Part shown: positions 11,991 through 24,771 of the stretch, one piece after another
Layout: the number at the start of each line of letters is the position of its first letter
Numbering within the stretch: position 1 is the stretch's first letter
DNA from: Nissolia schottii
Taxonomy: Eukaryota; Streptophyta; Magnoliopsida; Fabales; Fabaceae
Direction: 5' to 3'
DNA: 64,000 nucleotides
NCBI GenBank assembly: GCA_003254905.1
Contig: QANU01042752.1
Span: 547,613 to 611,612, forward strand
Translations under genes and position numbers: made by a program
Notes under the pieces: model-generated
Told to the model about the DNA's origin: nothing
Seen by the model: only the letters and a program-made list of their open reading frames with translations
Database searches by the model: none

Positions 11991-13675
11991 GAGTCTTTTA
12001 TCCATTTCGGGTGAGCTCGTTTAGCAGGCTGGCTCCTGTGAGTGCGTATGATAGGGTGAGGTTGTTATTCTTATATCTTTTGGAGTTATTGCTACGTGTG
12101 TGTGCCTACTTAGTGAAGTCTGAATATATGGTGGTTATAGATTAGGTTAAAACACAAATTGGTTTGTCAAGAGACACTAAAATTAAGAGAGAATCGACCC
12201 AACAAATTGATGGCATTCAGGTTATAATAACTGTAGGTTGTAATAACTATGAGGGACAAATTGTTTATAAATAAGAGTGATTTTCCTAAGTTTTAGGGGG
12301 TCTCAAGGAAGTCACACTCATAAAATACCTCTAACATCGATCCATCGCATTGACATTGTGTTTACCGAAGAAGAAGGATGCTAATTGTGTTTACTAAAAA
12401 TATAAGACTTTTTAAGTTTATAATGATATTTAATGTATTGAAAACTAAAAATTTCTTTTGCTCTTCTTTAATTAAAAATAAAATCCTAAATTTAATATAA
12501 TCAATTATTAACATAAAAGAAAACATAAAATCGTTAAGTTAATCATAGTGTTACTCTTGGAATAATTCAGCACAAAAGTTAGGCTGTGTATGTGGAAGCA
12601 AAATGTTTCAATTTTTATTTTTATGCATGATAATTGATAGCTGATAAGCAGACAGATACCATGGAAATTGGAAAGGTAGGATTGCCTTTCAGCCATGATC
12701 TAATTTTCCATAAGTTGGTTTTGTTAGGTGGCACCATCTTGCTAACTACCCATGACCCCATCATCATGCATATGAAAAAAGTAAACTAGATATTTTTATA
12801 CAACTCTTGGTCCTCCTTCATTCTTCTTCTGACTCTAGAAAACTATGTCTATAACCAACCAAGGCTGATATGGTCGGTTCAAATTGGCAATTTAATAGAA
12901 TTGGTGGGCTAAAGATTCAGATATAGATTATAAAATATATCCAATACTATTTTCATATTTTTCAACTTTTTGTAACCATATACAATTTCAATCTCTTATA
13001 AATTCTTTTGGTGCGTAATCTTTATATAAAATTTGATTCAATCTTCTTACTTATTATATAAATAATAGACTTACAATTCTTACTTACACCAAAACTAAAC
13101 TTTGAAAGACGAATTCATGAACAAACTAACAGAGTTAATTTTTTATAAGCAAATAAGTTATAGTTTTCCTTTAGAGAAAAGGTATGTTCTTTTTATAGCA
13201 TCAAAGGATACTTATATTCTCTATAGGATTGTTGCGGCATATATCATAATAAGATGATACTAATTTCTTATTCTAGTTTATTCTAGTTCTAGAATAGGAT
13301 CTCATTCAGTATGACCCTTACCAAATTCGTTTTACACAAAATAAGATATAGTTAATAAGGTTGTTGATTTGATGATTAATAATAAACACGTGCAGCATGA
13401 GCTACAACGTAATAATTTGGAACTATATATATTGATTTTAAGGGCTTGAATTAATTACTTTAACCAAAACGAAAAAGCAGAAGCATATTCGTGGCATATT
13501 CGCATTCTGTTCTAGAAAGAGGCTTTCAGCGTGTGATGCACGCCGTGAAGCTAGGCATGTTCATGTTCCCCAAAGTTGAAAATTCATATATTAATTATTA
13601 TGTGACTGTTCTCTTAAGGTGTTGCAATAGTCAATAGTCATATTCTTTGAAACGTGATGGCCGAAGCAAGCCACC
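11991..13675. other. Intergenic AT-rich sequence up to assembly gap
   Basis: No gene recognised. The last few bases before the gap (ATGGCCGAAGCAAGCCAC at 13656) are GC-richer and could belong to a feature hidden in the gap. Confidence 0.4.
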
Positions 13676-14443
13676 NNNNNNNNNNNNNNNNNNNNNNNNN
13701 NNNNNNNNNNNNNNNNNNNNNNNNNNNNNNNNNNNNNNNNNNNNNNNNNNNNNNNNNNNNNNNNNNNNNNNNNNNNNNNNNNNNNNNNNNNNNNNNNNNN
13801 NNNNNNNNNNNNNNNNNNNNNNNNNNNNNNNNNNNNNNNNNNNNNNNNNNNNNNNNNNNNNNNNNNNNNNNNNNNNNNNNNNNNNNNNNNNNNNNNNNNN
13901 NNNNNNNNNNNNNNNNNNNNNNNNNNNNNNNNNNNNNNNNNNNNNNNNNNNNNNNNNNNNNNNNNNNNNNNNNNNNNNNNNNNNNNNNNNNNNNNNNNNN
14001 NNNNNNNNNNNNNNNNNNNNNNNNNNNNNNNNNNNNNNNNNNNNNNNNNNNNNNNNNNNNNNNNNNNNNNNNNNNNNNNNNNNNNNNNNNNNNNNNNNNN
14101 NNNNNNNNNNNNNNNNNNNNNNNNNNNNNNNNNNNNNNNNNNNNNNNNNNNNNNNNNNNNNNNNNNNNNNNNNNNNNNNNNNNNNNNNNNNNNNNNNNNN
14201 NNNNNNNNNNNNNNNNNNNNNNNNNNNNNNNNNNNNNNNNNNNNNNNNNNNNNNNNNNNNNNNNNNNNNNNNNNNNNNNNNNNNNNNNNNNNNNNNNNNN
14301 NNNNNNNNNNNNNNNNNNNNNNNNNNNNNNNNNNNNNNNNNNNNNNNNNNNNNNNNNNNNNNNNNNNNNNNNNNNNNNNNNNNNNNNNNNNNNNNNNNNN
14401 NNNNNNNNNNNNNNNNNNNNNNNNNNNNNNNNNNNNNNNNNNN
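13676..14443. other. Assembly gap (768 N) followed by a 13-G run
   Basis: All bases are N. The run of G at 14444-14456 at the gap edge is typical of assembly failure over a homopolymer. Reading frames through the gap have no meaning. Confidence 0.99.
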
Positions 14444-14468
14444 GGGGGGGGGGGGGCAGAAGAACAAT

Positions 14469-14780
14469 TCAAAAAGCTTCGGATCCGTCGTCTTGATTCA
14501 TCCAATTAGCCATCCAAGAAACCTTGTTGTCAATAAGGGGTGGTTGTTGTTGCCGCCTCTTGCTGCTGTGACTAAGAACAAGGGAAGAGGTAGAAGCCGC
14601 CTTGACCAAGCTCCTAGGCTGTTGGTGCTGTTGGCTGTGAGGATCTTCGGTGGCGATGACGTCACCACCAGTTGGGGTTTGGAGAGGAAGAGCCGTGGGC
14701 TTGGAGGCCGGAGAAGAGGAAGAAGGTTTTGGATAGAAGAGATCGGTTGGGAAGAAATTGTATTGTTGAAGGCCAGCCAT
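14469..14780 (-). CDS. Small uncharacterised plant protein (MAGLQQY start)
   Basis: An uninterrupted frame of 103 residues begins MAGLQQYNFFPTDLFYPKP, is Ser/Pro/Gln/Thr-rich in the middle and ends WMANWMNQDDGSEAF. The protein is hydrophilic, with no signal peptide, membrane segment or catalytic motif. Gene-likeness comes from the upstream arrangement: a TATA box at 14841-14848 on the same strand, about 60 bases before the ATG, and a CT-rich leader. GC content is above its flanks. I do not know its function. The N-terminal and WMxNWMNQ blocks look conserved rather than random. The stop lies just before the poly-G/gap edge, so further exons cannot be fully excluded. Confidence 0.6.
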   Translation of the reverse strand: MAGLQQYNFFPTDLFYPKPSSSSPASKPTALPLQTPTGGDVIATEDPHSQQHQQPRSLVKAASTSSLVLSHSSKRRQQQPPLIDNKVSWMANWMNQDDGSEAF

Positions 14781-14840
14781 AAGAAGAATATTGAGAGTAT
14801 CTAACTTTGTTGCAACGAAATGTTTGTGTTGGGACTTGGA

Positions 14841-14848
14841 ATTTATAG
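14841..14848 (-). promoter_or_regulatory. TATA box of the MAGLQQY gene
   Basis: CTATAAAT on the minus strand, with GC-rich bases upstream, sits about 60 bases from the ATG at 14780. This leaves room for a leader of roughly 30 bases. Confidence 0.6.
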
Positions 14849-14952
14849 ACGCGCAATGAGAGAGAGAGAGAGGGTTTTATGTGTTGGTGGGCTTGAGAAT
14901 GCATTTCCTTGGAGAAGGGGTAGGTGCTAATGTGTGGTGTGTTGTGTGCCAT

Positions 14953-15830
14953 ACTTGTCGATGTTTACAATTTTACAATGTGCGTTTCGCACTTTTCTTA
15001 CTGTCTCTTTGCCCAATAAAGTATTTTATTTTTGTTTTCATTTTTTTCCCCCTCTTCCGAGGTATCCACTGCATGAAATAATGATTTGGCATACACTTGT
15101 TGGATAGATTTTAAAACTATTCCATGCTTAAGACAAAGATTGAATCCTCCACACTTAGTTTAAAAAAAAAGAATTTTTTTTTTATCTCATCTCAACTCCT
15201 GTGATTACCCAATAACATCTTCATAGATTACAACTAAAATTTATATACAAAACATATACAAAATTTTGCATTTTAAAGACACTGGTTAAAGAATTGAAAA
15301 ATAGAAAATTTAAAGGTTTCGGCATATTTAATGTATTAGAAAATTTAGTTAAGAGCTAATAACTTAAATGACATCTTCTCTAATCTTATAATATATCTAG
15401 TTCTATAAATAAAAAGAATAATGTTAAACTTTTTTAAATAACCTATAATGTATCTCACTAACACATCATCTATAATAATAATAAAAAAAAAAGCATTCAA
15501 CATCAAAAAATTTAAAATTTTAATTTTTCAATATTTTTTAATTATTTAACAAGTACTCTAAAAAATACTTACCAGCCAAACTCAGTAAAAATCACAATAA
15601 TCATTACACTTACCATTTCTCTTTTAATTTTTTCAACCTTGATTTGGTAACATATATTTTCTTTTAAGAATATGGATTTTTTTTCCAACTTTCATTTGGA
15701 GTTCTTATTATTAATTTCTATAATTTTATTTATGTATTTAGTTTGATTTTTAGTAAAAAAAATTAATTGCGAAAATTAAACCATGCCTCAAATATTTATA
15801 TGAAGACAATTACTATACATAAAAGACAAT

Positions 15831-15899
<69 letters not shown>

Positions 15900-16421
15900 T
15901 TAACAACAACATAAAGTTAAGTTTATCATGAATCCTACCCATGACATCATATCAACCAATTAATTTTATTTTTAATATCTATGTATTTATAATTATAAGA
16001 GTTTTCAATGAATGATATCATGTCATGTATAGAATATATGGTGAACCCAAGTCTATATTATCATTACTTACACAAATTATTACAATAACCTAATTTTCAA
16101 ACTTTCTTATAAAATAGAAATAGTAAATTATGAGTGGAGATTACGCTACCTAGAAGTGTTAAAAAGGATTGACACTCGACCTTCTTCACTACAATTTGGG
16201 CTACCTTAAGTCTACGAAAAATAATATTTTTGAAGGAAAAGATGTGTGCTTGGAGGATACAATGAGAATAACTGAATTTTGGTTAATTGAGTGGAAGAAG
16301 CTATGACAAATACAGGGCAATACAATTACAGCTATTTGATAATGATGTTGACTAAGCTCTAACATCACAAGCATACTTAATGACGACAATGGGTGCACAA
16401 TAGTCCTTTTTTTTATTCAAG
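14953..16421. other. AT-rich intergenic DNA with (TAA)n microsatellite
   Basis: No gene found. A long (TAA)n run occupies about 15834-15898. The rest is AT-rich and unremarkable. Confidence 0.6.
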
Positions 16422-16960
16422 CACTAATAGAAAAACACTGTCGATAGATTTTACCAGTGGATATATCTATAGATGTTACCAGTGAATTTTATGCTTTCAA
16501 TCTAACGGTAAATGTTTTTCACAAGTCTTTTGTTAAATATCATCATATTTATTGGAGGATAATTATCCGCTAATATATATTGGCATGAATTGACTCCAAC
16601 ACGTTACTGGCGGATATATATCCACCGGTAAATATTGAATTATACATTAGTACGATGAGAATAATATCTGCTAGTAATAGTTTGTTTGTAATAAATTTAG
16701 TGTTTAGGATTTAAGGTTATTAAATTTATGATTTATATTATTCTTTAGTAAACAATCATGTCATAGCAAGACACCGAAATTGTAATTACGATGTATCTAA
16801 TGTAGCTAATGCATTATCGATGATCTATATGTCGTTGGATACTTCCTGACACAAAATCCACTGGAAACGCTAAAATCCGACGGTAAATTGACAAAATCCA
16901 ACGGAAAATTGACAAAATCCGCCACTAAATCCATCAGTAGAGAGTGTTTTTCTAGTAGTG
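16422..16960. mobile_element. Non-autonomous CACTA (En/Spm) element
   Basis: The left end is CACTAATAGAAAAACACT and the right end is the reverse complement of CACTACTAGAAAAACACT, one difference in 18. The 3-bp flanks are AAG on both sides (16419-16421 and 16961-16963), the target-duplication length of CACTA elements. The interior (539 bp in all) has no ORF but holds repeated subterminal motifs of the ATCCACCGGTAAA / AAATCCGNCGGTAAAT type, as expected for transposase-binding arrays. It must have been moved by a transposase elsewhere. Confidence 0.9.
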
Positions 16961-16963
16961 AAG

Positions 16964-18900
16964 TGCGCTTTTCTCGGGGGCTATTGGGTCTTGTAAAAGT
17001 GTTGAAGAGGGCCTAAAAGGTGCACTTTTCTCTTTTTGGGTTCCCTTAAATAGTTTCGGGAGGAGTACTTTTTTTACTCCCTTAAAAATCAAGGGGTTTG
17101 TGGTTTGTCCCCTTAGGTGTCTCCTAAAAAAGTTTTTAATGAGATTTTTCTTGCCTTAGCCAAGCATTATTGAGCCAGAAGGGAGGGTAACCATGCTTAT
17201 ACTTCTTTTTTCTGACATTGTTTTGTCAATAAAAGAAGGTGATATATTTATCTATAAAAAGAAACAGAAATAACAAATTACACGAGAAAATGACAACAAA
17301 CAATTAAAAATAAATTACAATATTGTAGAAAATTAACTCCAAAAGACTCAGCTTTCAAAAATAGAGGAGAAAATGGAACTAAAAAAACCTAACAACAATG
17401 TCAACCACAAAACCACAAGACGAAAAACAATACAAATCACAAACTAATAGAAATTTTCTCAAACACCGACTAGGCATACAACATTTGAATGGTGATCAAG
17501 AACCCAAAAACATTAAACATAGAACAAATTGCATAAACAAACAAGAAGATGATGAAATACCTCAAACTAGATTAATAGAAAGTGTTAGACTATATCCTGC
17601 CCTAGCACTAAGTATTTAGCTACTCATAGATATAATGAAATTGAATGAAAGAAACATGAAAATGGTAGAAGCGAGATTGGAAGAAGAATAGAGGTCTTGG
17701 ATTTCTCCCTTGATCTCTGTCTTCAAATTTCACTCTCATAGGGTTTATTTCCCTTTCAAAGCTTTCCATAAATGGAAAAATTGATTCTTGAATCGAAATA
17801 GGTTAAGCTCATTTTATACTTGCCCCCAAAATAGCCAATTTATGGTCTAAACATGTGACAAAGGTAGCTCAAAATGCTTGCGCATTCAAAATGATGCTCA
17901 AGCATTTTACAACAATAACAAATTATGCTTCTAAGCTCAAAATACTTGAGTGTTCAAAATAATGCTCGAGCATGCGTTTTGTGTCCTGATGAGATTCATG
18001 TTTCTGATGGCAAAATGCTTGAGCAGTCAAATGTAATGATCAAGCGTTTTCTTGCTTTCTTGATGCTTAAAGACTTCTTTTTGCTATTTTGGCCCCCGAG
18101 TACTTCTCTTGGCTACGTCTCCTATTGAAGCTCTTAACTTGAAATCAATGAACAAAGCCCTAAAAATGCCTAAGATACATGATGTTATCCGAAAACTACC
18201 CAATTGAAACTAAATCCAATAGTGAACTAAATGAAATAAAACTATAGGAAAAAGTAATGGTTAGTTCCTAACTATATGCAAAACTCAAGAAAAAATAACT
18301 CTTATTGAAGAATTATCACTTTGTGACACTTCACTTGAAGATGTTTCACTCGATCATGGTGTCCCATGTCGGTCAAAACCCTCCATAAGTATCCTTCTCC
18401 AATTAGTCAACTCTCAATGCAAGCACCATTTGTAATGAGTACAAGTTATTGGGAGCCAAAAACTAGCCATTAGGGAGAACCTAAGTCCTTATAAGGCATC
18501 CTATTCAAGGTTGTCGTGAGGCTCATTATAGATTTCGTAGGGAGTATGACTCTCTTGGTGTTATCCTCCTATCAAAGGCAATCCTATTTAGGACTTGCAA
18601 TTGCTCCATATCCAAGACTTGAACTTTAGAACATTGATTAAGGGGAAGTAATTTAGATCTTTTGAAGTGAAATCCTGACGTTAGAGAAAAAAGTGAGGAG
18701 TCTACATCCTTGGTACAGTCAAGTACATTGCGTATGTGCCTCACTTTATTAATTCAAGGGTATTCAAGGAGAAGGAATATTTGCACCCTAGCCGACCATG
18801 TATTGGTTTAATTATATTTTTTCTTATAATAAATATTTGAAGTTTAGATATAACTAATATCTAATATATATTTGATAAAAATTTGAAATGTGGTAGTAGA
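16964..18900. other. Repeat-derived intergenic sequence
   Basis: No supported gene. Contains short degenerate internal repeats at 17868-18060 (separate entry) and weak minus-strand frames at 18526-18744 that I could not assign. Confidence 0.35.
17868..18060. repeat. Three degenerate copies of a CAAAATGCTTGAGC-type unit
   Basis: Units near 17868, 17936 and 18008 share CAAAATGCTTGnGC-TTCAAAAT-ATGCTCAAGCAT. Each has opposing ATGCTTGAGC / GCTCAAGCAT words, so each can form a small hairpin. Spacing is about 70 bp. No coding frame is maintained. Confidence 0.5.
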
Positions 18901-18906
18901 AAAAGG

Positions 18907-19288
18907 AGGATTCTCTAGTAACCTTTGATATATTTACCATTTCTCACTAAAATTTATAATTTTTTTATTTTTAATAATTTTTAAAACTAAACTTGTCAAA
19001 TTTTGTTAATCATTTCATATTTTATATGATTTTGGTAAACTTTTAACTCGTCAAATTATTAAGTAAAACCAACTCGGAAGAATTTTAGAGACTCAAAAGA
19101 TTATTGGACTTTATGATAAACTTTTACATAAATTTTATATTAAAAAGTATTAATGTACCGCATTAAAATATAATTCATGTTAAAACATGAAACAATAACA
19201 AATTTTGATAAGTTTAATTTTAAACATTATTAAAAGTTATGATTTTAGTGAGAAAAGATAAATATCCAATAAGGTAACGGAGAATCCT
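18907..19288. mobile_element. MITE with about 110-bp terminal inverted repeats
   Basis: The left end AGGATTCTCTAGTAACC with the following 100 bases is the inverted counterpart of the right end (GGTAACGGAGAATCCT at 19273-19288 and the preceding bases). Shared words include TTCTCACTAAAAT and AAACTAAACTTGTCAAA. No ORF. A related copy lies at 29829-30293. Confidence 0.75.
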
Positions 19289-19326
19289 GCAACAACAATA
19301 GTAGTTGTAAAAATATATATATATAT

Positions 19327-19357
<31 letters not shown>

Positions 19358-19471
19358 NTTGAAAGATATGATTTTAGTGAGAAAAGATAAATATCCAATA
19401 AGGTAACGGAGAATCCTGCAACAACAATAATAGTTGTGTATATATATATGTGTGTGTATATATATATATTT
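19241..19471. repeat. 129-bp tandem duplication with (TA)n and one N
   Basis: The MITE right end (GATTTTAGTGAGAAAAGATA to CCTGCAACAACAATA) appears at 19241 and again at 19370. Each copy is followed by AT/AC dinucleotide runs. A single N sits at 19358 in the microsatellite between them. This may be real slippage-mediated duplication or an assembly join. Confidence 0.85.
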
Positions 19472-19479
19472 CTTTTGTA

Positions 19480-21083
19480 ATCAGTTGTAAGTATTCTTCC
19501 ATCACTAAACTGAAGTTTATATATTAAAATGAAAAACTTAAATTTATATATATCACTTAAGCTTGTTGCATGAATTTGTGGAATAGCAATTGCCAATTGT
19601 TCAGGATTGGGGCCACAAGTGAAATCAGTTTGGGCAACCAAATAAGATACTGGGCCCGTAGATACTATTCTTCCAATTTGTGTGGATGTGCACTCCTCTC
19701 TCCGTTGACCAAAAACAAAAATATTCCCCTCATACTATTATTTTTATTTTATTTTATAGAACATATAAAGTTCAAACACATAGGGGTATTTGGTAATTTC
19801 AATAACCGGGTTAACTAGTTGGAGTGTACATTATCTCCTTTGGTATTCTTGAAGTGACAGGAATGAAAAACTTCGACGAGAATGTAACAATTGCATCCAA
19901 GATTTTGCTAAAGTGTAATGAAAAATAAATAAATAAATAAATAAATAAGCATCTAAAAATTTATAAATAGTAATAAAATAAATTATTTTATTAACTTGAA
20001 TCGTTTGTGTCTTTGTTCATTGTTTGACAATGGAGATAATAGTGCAAAGTGAAAATCAGAGAAAGATAGAATTTGATGAGACGAGAATGTGAAATAAGAT
20101 TATAGATTTTAAATTAAAAGAGAAAGAATCTTAAACCTGAAAAAATTGGTGACAAGTGAAAACTGAATTTGTGAAAAAAAAAAAGAAAAAATTTGATGGA
20201 AAAAACCAGTTTAAAATAAAATAAAAAATCAAATTTTGAGTTTTAACACAATTTTTATAAAATTAGATCCAAAAGTACTTAGTTAACATGATTCGTAGAT
20301 TGCCAAAAATATTAGTTGGAGGCTTAAACCATCCAACCGCACGAAGGAACTCTCTTATTGTTACCGGTGGTGGATCTAGAACATTAAGTTAGTGGGAGCA
20401 AAAGTAAAACAGATAAGTACTATATGTTTTTTTACCTTAGTTAATTGCAAATTTTTCCTGAGAAATATATTAAAAAATATTAAGTAATTAATTTGTTCAT
20501 GCAAATTCTATTAAAAAAATTAATTTAATCATAACATTTTAAAATTTGACATCAATTTAATTTAATTATTAAATCTCCTTAATTAATCTTAGTTGTCTGA
20601 TATAACGGTTGAACTAAATTGATATTAAATACAAATGAAAATTAAAAGAGTAGAAACAAATACAAAATACTTATTATAGGAGAATATTTGCATCTAGTCT
20701 TGGCTCTTTAGTTGAAAATAGAGGCAAAATGATAAAAAAAAATAATAATAAGGAAAAGCAAATGGACAAAGACTTAATGGAAGAAACTTTAAGGAAGCGA
20801 GGAACTATATGAAATAATGAAAAATTATGTGCTAAATATTTGGTGCACAGGAACAGAAATAAGAGAAAATGGTGAACTCTAGGGGACTTGATGTCTTTGG
20901 TGGGTGCATGGAGTATAATGAAAAGAAAAGATTGGTGATAATTATACTTCATTCAGCCTAATATTATTAGTTTCTATATTTTTTTTTAAGTAGAGCATTA
21001 AAAAAGTGATACCACAATTTTTTTTTTATTTACTTTATTTTTTAATATTGGTGAAATGAAACTTGATAAAATATTAGGACAAT

Positions 21084-21128
<45 letters not shown>

Positions 21129-21678
21129 CAAAAGTTATATTGGTGATAATAAGTTTAAACTTAGAACTTTATGCATGTAATTATAATTAATAAAAAATTT
21201 CAAAATACTTGTGGGGGATGTGCCATCTATTTCTTGCATCCGCCCCTTATTATTACTCTCCGCAGGGAAGGCTTTTTGTTAGAGCATACAAAAACTACTT
21301 TTCCTCATAAGGATCCTCAGCTCCTTGAACAAGTAAACGGTGAGGGAGAAGGTGGGGTGGCGATGGGAGGAGGACTATTTGGAGGCAGCATGGAGAAGGA
21401 ACTGGCTACAGGAGGGTGACTGAGCTGTACGTGTTGCTGCGGAGGAGGCTAGTTGCGTGTGTGGCGGTGCAAATATCGACAGAATGAGAAAAATTAATGC
21501 ATAAAAATTTGACAATGATTTGATAAAAGAATGAGTTTATTTTATAGAATAAAGTGAGATTTTTTTGCTCTAGAATAAATAAAATGGTAATGAATCTTAT
21601 TTTTTATTTTATTGATTTAAGAGCAAAATTTTACTCACTTTATCCTCTAAAATAAGTTCACTACTTAAAGAATTCAAA
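19480..21678. other. Intergenic AT-rich DNA with simple repeats
   Basis: No gene. (AAAT)n at 19922-19948 and (AT)n at 21087-21126. A GC-richer patch at 21300-21470 has no identifiable protein. Confidence 0.5.
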
Positions 21679-21994
21679 TAGGACTGTCAAAATGAGTCTG
21701 ACCCCGAGTTCGACCCGTTTATCTGGTTAAATGGATGGATCAAATGTATAAAATCTGACCCGCGAATATCAAAAGCCCGTTTAGGCCCAGACCGTTTAAC
21801 CTGCGGGCCAACTCGTTTAATATTAACATAGGCAAAACTCGCGGACTAACCAGTTTATCTACATAAATGGACGGACCAAACATATAAAAACCGGCCCATA
21901 AATGATAAAAGTCCGTTAAGGCTTGACCCATTTAGGCCTGCGAGTTAACTAGGCTGGACCTAAATGGGCAAGGCTGACCCATTTGATAGCCCTA
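21679..21994. mobile_element. Non-autonomous hAT-like element
   Basis: Termini are TAGGACTGTCAAAATGAG and the reverse complement of TAGGGCTATCAAATGGGT, an imperfect TIR of about 20 bp. The flanks AATTCAAA (21671-21678) and GATTCAAA (21995-22002) match at 7 of 8 positions, fitting the 8-bp duplication of hAT elements. The 316-bp interior has repeated GACCCGTTTA/GCCCGTTTAGG words and no ORF. Confidence 0.75.
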
Positions 21995-22002
21995 GATTCA
22001 AA

Positions 22003-24771
22003 CATTTTCTCCATGTTAAAAAGTCACCATAATGACTCATTTGTTTCCATGGGGGTGGAGTGCAACTGTGCTTACTATTTTCGGGGTTTAGTGTTGGATC
22101 TTGAAAGCTCAAGGGATGTGATTACTATTTTTTTTCAATCATAACTGAATAAATAAACAACAACAATATAGAATGGAGTTGATTATTCAATAAATATATG
22201 TCGACGATGAACAATATTTGAAGCATTAATATAACTTGGATTCATATGATTTTATATTTTGGTATACGGATTCATAAGATTCTATTTTTACGTTGACAGC
22301 GACCAATTTTTAAATTTTGGACGGTTAATGATTTTTTTAAAAATAAAATAACAAATTCATCATTACAATTTAACCACATAACTTTTATTTTACCTGAAAT
22401 TTCGATCCGTCTCAATCACCTTTCAACTCGTCTATTGATAATATAACAAACGGTCACTACATAAGTATACTCCAAAATTTGATGATTCTCCGTCTTTAAC
22501 TATTTTTATCTTCGGCCTTTTGCAAATATCACTCACATTTTTTTTTTGTACATCTGACATAATAATATATAATAATAAAGGAGAATAATTAAACCAAAAA
22601 TAATAATAAAAGAGAATAATTATAGGGTCATCTAATCAATTTTTGCCATATTATGAAAAAATAGTTGACTCTCTTTTTTCATTATTTAAAAGGTCATACA
22701 TATAAAATAATTTGATTGAATGATTGTGTAGAAAACTTTACATTAACAGTGAAAATCAAGTATTCTGGTTATAAAAGTGATATATTAGCAATTTGTTTTT
22801 TCATGCAGTAAATGAATGAGTCATTAGAAGAAGACTCCTCCAACTGAAGATGCTTGCAATGTTAAGATGACTCACTAATCACATTGTTATGGAGAAATCA
22901 ATCAAATCAATAAATGAATGGAGGAGGCATGAGGTCATCGAAGATGCTTGATCTATGCTCATGCAGATTGAAAAAAGTTAAAATAAAAGTATCATTTGAG
23001 GAATTGAAAGCTTATTGTATGCTTGTCAAATTCTTACTTGGTTATTGGATATTAAAATACATTAAATATTACAAATTGCACAACTGTGGGAAGAGATCCA
23101 TTGACATATGACACCTTCGCTTGTTCTTATAATGATGCCTAGTCCTGGAAGTTTTTGTATATTTTTTTTACCTCATTAAAAATGAAATTATGAAATAGGG
23201 CAGACACGTAATTTTGATTTCATGGGACATAGAATTGGGCTTGATGAGACACCATTTTTTTTTCCTATCTTGGTCCTTGTATTTCTATTCTCGTCTCCAG
23301 TCTCTCCTCTCCAACCAAATGCTTCTTAGGAGTCCTTAGAATAATTACAAAAATAAAATAAAATTGTGAACCAATATTAAATTTTCGATTATTAATTATG
23401 CATTTGCAAAACGAAACAAACACGATTATTAACAAGTTGACGGTGGCTAGGGTAGTTTATGGGTGTTGCACGGGCTATCTTTCTCCTTGTTAGGCCAAAG
23501 CCCCCTAATGGGTTAGTTAAAAAATTGGAGAGGATAGGTGAAATAACATCATTGTTGACTCGTGACAAAAATTAAAACAACACTATTATTGACTTTTTTC
23601 TTTCTCTCTTTGTTTTTTTTAATCTTTTTTTTTTAAAAAAATTGGCATTATATCCTTTCTTAGGATGCAATCTGAGTCCCTGTGTTATTTTAGTTTTAAT
23701 TTATATGCGATCTATTGGCGTTGAAAGAAAATCATGAGGAGTTGAATGAGCATAATTTAATCGTGCAAAAAATTGAAGGTGTTCAACTTACAATACATGA
23801 AGAGCTCCTTGCTGAGGCAATGGTTTGAAGTAGTTTTATGTTCTACTAGTGTACTTTGACAAGCACAAAATGTCTATTGAGTATTGAACATAAACCACAA
23901 CGTGAAAGAAAGAATGAAAATAGATAGTGAAATTAGAAAGAAATTAACATGAAAATATAGGTGATTGAATTTTAATAGTGTGGTTTTTTTTTAAACCGAT
24001 TTTTCAAAAGTTGTTACAAATTAAAAAAAGAACAAAAAATAATTATGGAGTGGATTAAATAACTACCTAGAAGGTAAAATAGTGGATAAAGGATAAAAAG
24101 GAGGGGAAAAAAATAGACAGAGAATCCCCTTTATTTAATTGTATTCATGCTATTTTAGAAATATAGAATGCTTATATCTTCTATTTGTTTCTATCAAATG
24201 TCTCAATAACAATTATAGGAACATACCACAATATGAAATACGTAAAGAATGGAATGCATGTTAGCATTTTTTGTTTGAGCATTGAGAATGTGAGTGAATC
24301 AAGATCCATGTAGGAAATTTGCAATAAACTATTTTGCAGTGTATATATAGTACAGTCAATGCACCAACAAAGTCCTCTTTATAGGCTATCAGACTACCTT
24401 CTTTTGCCATTAAAAAACACTGCACATATGGCCTAGTGTGTAAATAAATGAGTTTATTGCAAAATTTTCCTAATAAATAAATGAAATTTTCCTAATAAAT
24501 AATAAGAGAAGCACTGAAGCAGGGTATAGTATTGGCCTTCTAATCAAGTTCAGGACAGTACAGTTCAAGAGCTACCCTGCCTTGGCATGTGAGCCCCTCA
24601 CATCTTTATATATGTGACAAACAGGTTATCGAGCAAACAAGTCCTCTGGGGATATTTTTAATTCCAACCTTTTTTTACTCAGCACATTGTCTTTGTGTGT
24701 AACTGAAAAACGTACAAGTTATTAAACATTTTAGGATATAAATCTATTTTTTTATTTTCTTCCTGTTGCAG
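22003..24771. other. Long AT-rich intergenic stretch
   Basis: I see no gene, RNA or clear element here. Small ORFs have no recognisable similarity. Confidence 0.5.

Noticed and set aside
13591-14804. Long reading frames spanning the run of N
   Set aside because: They arise from unknown bases; only the part after the gap on the minus strand (14469-14780) has independent support.
18526-18744. Possible LRR-like fragment on the minus strand
   Set aside because: VQVLDME-like words recall RPM1-type LRRs but the repeat spacing is not kept and no NB-ARC motif is nearby.
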